Source of the DNA: Oceanisphaera marina
GTDB lineage: Bacteria > Pseudomonadota > Gammaproteobacteria > Enterobacterales > Aeromonadaceae
Assembly: GCF_014643915.1 (NCBI RefSeq)
Contig: NZ_BMKE01000003.1
Coordinates: 62,001 to 126,000, forward strand
Direction: 5' to 3'
DNA: 64,000 nucleotides
This document shows, piece by piece, positions 63,702-64,000 of this stretch (positions within the stretch are counted from its first letter, which is position 1; each line of letters begins with the position of its first letter). The notes beneath the pieces are model-generated. The model was not told where the DNA came from and ran no database searches. It worked only from the letters and a program-made list of their open reading frames with translations. Position numbers and translations under genes: made by a program.

Positions 63702-64000
63702 ATGCAGTTAACGCCTTTATTGCAGGTCATGGTGGATAAGCAGGCGTCGGATCTTTATGTGTCCGTCGGCGTGCCGCCCATGGTAAAAAGCCATGGCAAA
63801 CTGGTACCCGTTGGCGACACCCGGCTGACGGCAGAAGACACCCTGGCCTTGGTGGAGTCGTGCCTGACCGGTGACTGGCATGCACAGTTTCATCTGCATA
63901 AAGAAGCCAACTTTGCCATCAGTGACGAGCAATACGGGCGTTTTCGTGTCAGTGCCTTTTGGCAGCAGGAGAAGGCCGGTATGGTGGTCCGCCGTATCGA
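63702..64000 (+). CDS. pilU: PilT-like ATPase PilU, N-terminal part
   Basis: The gene runs off the window after about 99 codons. The visible part (MQLTPLLQVMVDKQASDLYVS, VGVPPMVKSHGKLVPV, YGRFRVSAFWQQEKAGMVVRRI) matches the N-terminal domain of PilU, the accessory retraction ATPase. GGAG lies 7-8 bases before the ATG. It is in an operon with pilT. Confidence 0.95.
   Translation, partial: MQLTPLLQVMVDKQASDLYVSVGVPPMVKSHGKLVPVGDTRLTAEDTLALVESCLTGDWHAQFHLHKEANFAISDEQYGRFRVSAFWQQEKAGMVVRRI

Overview
This 64 kb window is chromosomal DNA of a gammaproteobacterium, most likely a marine member of the Aeromonadaceae/Oceanimonas-Zobellella group. That placement is an inference from gene order and protein character. 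The right two thirds follow a conserved Enterobacterales/Aeromonadales backbone: tRNA-Ile2 next to rpoD-dnaG-yqeY-rpsU (macromolecular synthesis operon), tsaD, plsY, folB, uppP, cca, ygiM, pit-DUF47, ygiF, glnE, lpxL, hldE, tolC/nudF-yqiB-cpdA-yqiA-parE-parC, mutT-yacG-zapD, hemW-rdgB-DUF4426-yggU-yggT-proC-yggS, and pilT-pilU.

Bases 1-9.8 kb are catabolic. There is the end of a GabT/DavT aminotransferase, an omega-amino acid:pyruvate aminotransferase, and the glutarate branch of lysine/5-aminovalerate breakdown (glaH and lhgO, with the divergent GntR regulator glaR). Repeated TTGT-N5-TTTT-like sites lie between glaH and glaR. A small secreted repeat protein follows. Then comes a LysR regulator divergent from a D-cysteine desulfhydrase/L-cysteate sulfo-lyase family enzyme and an SLC1-type symporter.

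Bases 9966-21297 form a probable genomic island. A 27-bp direct repeat covering the 3' end of tRNA-Ile2(CAT) marks both ends, and each copy is preceded by a related tRNA-type terminator. The left end carries a broken IS1634-family element. Cargo: flavin reductase plus pirin, a lipoprotein hydrolase, a type Va autotransporter, a PKHD-type Fe(II)/2-oxoglutarate oxygenase followed by a cyanophycin-synthetase-like ATP-grasp ligase whose Mur-ligase domain looks vestigial, a umuD fragment and an AT-rich orphan membrane protein. No integrase is visible, so the element looks decayed. The oxygenase/ATP-grasp pair is the best candidate for an undescribed system.

Bases 21.4-64 kb are mainly housekeeping: transcription and replication initiation, tRNA modification and maturation, lipid and LPS synthesis, proline breakdown, phosphate transport, nitrogen regulation, efflux, chromosome decatenation, nucleotide sanitation and twitching motility. 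Less ordinary items there are a DUF2170/coiled-coil/small-protein operon, an unrecognised four-TM coiled-coil protein, an 18-bp perfect palindrome between tolC and nudF, a four-helix-bundle gene remnant at the end of glnE, and several families of short intergenic repeats, one of which encodes the mutT stop codon.
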